DNA of 64,000 nt. Origin: Leishmania infantum JPCM5 (Eukaryota > Euglenozoa > Kinetoplastea > Trypanosomatida > Trypanosomatidae). The translations under genes were made by a program, and so were the position numbers. A model generated the notes under the pieces. It was not told the origin of the DNA. It made no database searches and saw only the letters and a list, made by a program, of their open reading frames with translations. The stretch lies in assembly GCF_000002875.2 (NCBI RefSeq), contig NC_009387.2, positions 124,001-188,000 of the forward strand, read 5' to 3'. Each line of letters begins with the position of its first letter. Position 1 is the stretch's first letter. Below, in pieces: positions 63,385 to 64,000 of this stretch.

Positions 63385-64000
63385 ACCATCACCTCAGCCC
63401 GTACGCCTCTCACCGGGGCGGGTGTGCCCAGCAGAGGGGGCCCGTGCATCGGCAGGTGCCAGCGCACAAAGAGCCCACAGCCTGCCGTACCGACGGGGGC
63501 ACAGAGGGTGTGGGGGTGCGGCCACAGACACCCCATCAAGGGGGGGGCGCCCGTGCAGCGCGAGTGAGATGCGCGCAGTCAGATCATTGCCCCAGTCGAG
63601 GCGCGCTGTCAGCTTCAAGCGATCCGCGAATCCCGCGTAGCATACCGGGCACAGCGCCGGGCCGGCCGCCCTCATGGCACAAGCAGCAGGCGGGGGTGGG
63701 TGGGTGCCACAATGCCGGCGGCGTAATAGGCAGCACACCATCTGCGCCCCATGCTGTCACCGCCAGCCACCCGCCGCTGCAGCGATCCAAAATGCACGGA
63801 CAGGTGTCTGTGCGGGACTGCGTGAAGATGGTCTCCTGCGGCCTCGCGAGCTCAGCATCCGTGTTCCTCGGGTGTGGGACGACTGTCGCCAAGCACCTCT
63901 TGCTGTGGCGTGTCGCATCGTGCACCGCGGTTTTTTTTTAGGGGGAGCGGATATGCGGCTATCGACCTCGCGTCTGAGGACAGTACCCAAGTCCGCGATC
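63385..64000. repeat. long direct repeat, right copy (SIDER-like)
   Basis: Matches 3690-4309 in the same orientation with only a G-run length change (8 against 12) and two substitutions seen by eye. The match continues to the end of the window. A more diverged match (about 63312-63384 against 2803-2874) lies on its left with no insert between, unlike the left copy. It would lie in the 3' region of the next minus-strand gene beyond the window. Confidence 0.75.

Noticed and set aside
1..64000. Spliced-leader RNA genes, which I recall as lying on Leishmania chromosome 2
   Set aside because: Neither the conserved 39-nt spliced-leader sequence nor its complement was found by eye.
1..64000. CRISPR arrays, operons with ribosome-binding sites, bacterial terminators
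   Set aside because: The genes are clearly eukaryotic and trypanosomatid; the 22-bp array has no spacers and is a minisatellite.

Overview
This window looks like nuclear DNA from a trypanosomatid of the genus Leishmania or a very close relative. The DNA is GC-rich and all 14 genes are intronless and lie on the minus strand. They are separated by 0.7-4.7 kb of purine/pyrimidine tracts and CA/GT, TA and CTG microsatellites, which is the layout of a polycistronic transcription unit processed by trans-splicing. Trypanosomatid-specific content (a KREPA1-type RNA-editing protein) and the gene order CK2A2 - RPN6 - TRM7 - UBC9 - KREPA1 suggest the chromosome 2 region; that placement comes from memory of synteny and was not searched. 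No spliced-leader, rRNA or tRNA gene was recognised.

Transcription runs from high to low coordinates. In transcription order: rhomboid-like protein (60891-62003); an interrupted gene for a single-pass membrane protein (58711-59889); a large polytopic membrane protein with a PSI-like Cys-rich ectodomain and a possible PH-like segment (53969-57028); KREPA1, the zinc-finger/OB-fold editosome scaffold (48214-51294); SUMO E2 UBC9 (46321-46992); TRM7 tRNA 2'-O-methyltransferase (43626-44999); proteasome lid subunit RPN6 (40977-42566); casein kinase 2 alpha (38247-39392); a predicted mitochondrial protein of unknown function (33301-36486); a UAA/SLC35B-like nucleotide-sulfate or sugar transporter (29221-32139); a GT10 fucosyltransferase-like protein (23366-27550); an RNase PH-type exosome subunit (21720-22694); a SNAP-like TPR protein (18496-20568); a full-length ABCA transporter broken by one frameshift (6663-14659); and a NEK-family kinase (347-1939).

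The genes are mostly housekeeping: protein turnover and modification, RNA processing, secretory-pathway glycosylation and transport, and membrane traffic. They share no single pathway, as is normal for these transcription units.

The unusual material is in the intergenic DNA. A sequence of at least 607 bp occurs twice as near-identical direct repeats, at 3690-4309 and 63385-64000, about 59.7 kb apart. Comparing the copies shows about 0.8 kb inserted beside the left copy, bounded by an 11/12-matching duplication like those made by ingi/L1Tc-type retroposons. A ~1.1 kb array of a 22-bp unit (5215-6300) is strictly alternating purine-pyrimidine. Two complex non-coding stretches (16020-17870 and 53380-53968) look like degenerate retroposon relics. 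A single N at 16015 and homopolymer-associated frame breaks show this is draft-quality sequence in places, so the broken genes may be sequencing errors. Several gene starts were moved inward to the first sensible ATG, because longer open frames began at GTG or ran into 5'-UTR-like sequence.
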